A DNA stretch of 20,108 bases from Monoraphidium neglectum. Lineage: Eukaryota; Chlorophyta; Chlorophyceae; Sphaeropleales; Selenastraceae. Below are positions 19,375-20,108 of this stretch, one piece after another. The notes below the pieces were generated by a model. It saw nothing but the letters and a program-made list of their open reading frames with translations, was not told where the DNA came from and searched no databases. How positions within the stretch are numbered: the stretch's first letter is position 1; every line of letters starts with the position of its first letter. The DNA lies in contig NW_014012908.1 of NCBI RefSeq assembly GCF_000611645.1, positions 1 to 20,108 on the forward strand, given 5' to 3'. A program made the position numbers and the translations under genes.

Positions 19375-20108
19375 GAATGGGGAGGAGATCTCGGGCAGCG
19401 CTCTGGCGGAACGACAAGCCAGTGGCGCCGCAGCGGGGCCATCGTCAGGCCGCGGCTCCCCTGCACCCGGGTGAGCGAGACGCCTTGTGCGGAGGCCGCG
19501 GAGGCCGCCGGCCCCTTGCCTGGGTGTGATGTTCAATGCTGCCGCTGCTGGCTCGCTTTGCTTGAAATATGTGGCCGGTGATGGGTTACAAAACTTCCAT
19601 GACTCTGAAGCACTCCTGGTCTCCACGGAGGCTGGGGGCTTGCAGACATCCATACCACTTTTGCTGAGGCCCGCCCTTTGCTGCTCCCAGCTGCTTTTGT
19701 ACCGTGCTTACCTAATTGCAGAGTGCTGCCGTTTCTGACTTCGATTCGGCGTTGTATGCCTCGTGAGTTAGGGTGCTACTGAAGCAGGGGCTCTTGCATC
19801 AGTGCTGTTGAACTCCCTGCCACGCCGCACCCGCCTGCCGCCATCTCAGGAGCGACGCCAGCGGCGACCCGAATGGCAGCGGCGGCGGCGGCGGCGAACC
19901 CTCGGAGGCCACCTGGCGTGCCGACTACGCGCGTGCTGATGTGAAGCACGGCAAGTTTAGCGATGCTGAGAGGGCGGAGCTGCAGCGGGCGGTGGCGGAT
20001 TATGCGGCCCGCAAGGGCCTCAGCACAACTGATTACTCATGGCTTCTGCAGCGCACCGGCGGCCGGCGCGGGCGGCCGCCCGCGGAAGATGACGGCGGCA
20101 AGGGCCCC
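18441..20108 (+). CDS. Myb/SANT nuclear protein, REB1/TTF1-like Pol I termination factor (3' partial)
   Basis: Four exons seen: 18441-18512, 18656-18756, 18967-19470 and 19850 to the window end. Introns are GT-AG, phases 0, 2 and 2. 312 codons are visible. Residues 1-70 are helical (VLERHLVKLLSKKGRLTASK, then VMAALEQLLRQKG, RVALENNHLVL) and have the feel of a winged helix. Residues 70-225 are a Gln- and Lys/Arg-rich linker with nuclear-localisation clusters (KKRRKK, KKRRKQQK). Exon 4 holds WRADYARADVKHGKFSDAER followed by AELQRAVADYAARKGLS, like the first Myb-like repeat of plant REB1/TTF1-type proteins (KFS.EE...L..AV.DY...). An AT-hook core RGRP lies at about 299-302. Such proteins bind rDNA terminators and stop RNA polymerase I; other Myb-like factors remain possible. 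Exon 2 might instead begin at 18677, after CGTAAG, also in phase. The gene continues past the window. Confidence 0.75.
19000..19376 (+). repeat. CAG/AAG-rich coding tracts
   Basis: Interrupted CAG runs at about 19000-19023, 19245-19290 and 19330-19376, in frame as Gln with Lys interruptions in exon 3 of the Myb-like gene. Confidence 0.85.

Noticed and set aside
19487..19738. 83-codon plus-strand frame
   Set aside because: It lies wholly within the intron between exons 3 and 4 of the Myb-like gene (19471-19849), whose splice phases agree.
1..20108. CRISPR array, prophage, bacterial operon or rRNA/tRNA genes
   Set aside because: No regularly spaced repeats, no phage or Shine-Dalgarno structure and no cloverleaf were seen; spliceosomal introns show nuclear eukaryotic DNA.

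Overview
This window looks like nuclear DNA of a green alga (Chlorophyta, probably a core chlorophyte). The evidence is GC- and CAG-rich exons encoding Ala-, Gln- and Pro-rich protein, and many short spliceosomal introns with GTGAGC or GTGCG donors and pyrimidine-CAG acceptors. TGTAA motifs lie a few hundred bases after several stop codons, as in algal polyadenylation. A sulfolipid synthase (SQD2) gene and a plant-type proteasome maturation factor are present. There is no operon structure, tRNA, rRNA or CRISPR array. I read all exon structures by joining splice sites whose phases agree and whose product restores a known family motif; no transcript data were available.

Layout. 191-1905 (+) is the last exon of an unrecognised, low-complexity, coiled-coil protein that begins outside the window. 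2570-3190 (-) is a two-exon SDHAF4-type succinate dehydrogenase assembly factor with a mitochondrial presequence. 3590-4412 is a non-autonomous DNA transposon of the pogo/Tc1 type, with near-perfect terminal inverted repeats, a TA target duplication and arrays of a TATAGCGAAC-like motif. About 5463-5753 (-) is a small acidic helical gene I do not recognise. A diverged duplicated segment lies on the 5' side of both minus-strand genes (3246-3400 and 6261-6408). 6617-8886 (+) is a two-exon glutamine-rich coiled-coil protein, also unrecognised.

9512-10904 (-) is a four-exon DUF1232 (YkvA-like) membrane protein. It is divergent from POMP/UMP1, the proteasome assembly chaperone at 11348-11761 (+). 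12666-14942 (-) is a five-exon SQD2-type glycosyltransferase. 15457-18094 (-) is a seven-exon class IV/acuC-type histone deacetylase homologue with all catalytic residues and an organelle-like leader. 18441 to beyond 20108 (+) is a Myb/SANT nuclear protein resembling REB1/TTF1-like RNA polymerase I termination factors, with a helical N-terminus, a Lys/Gln-rich linker and an AT-hook.

The genes are independent nuclear transcription units for mitochondrial complex II assembly, proteasome assembly, plastid sulfolipid synthesis, protein deacetylation and rDNA/chromatin binding. I found no multi-gene defence or biosynthetic system. The most unusual items are the transposon, the duplicated upstream module, the leader on the deacetylase, the missing transit peptide on SQD2, and the orphan low-complexity proteins.
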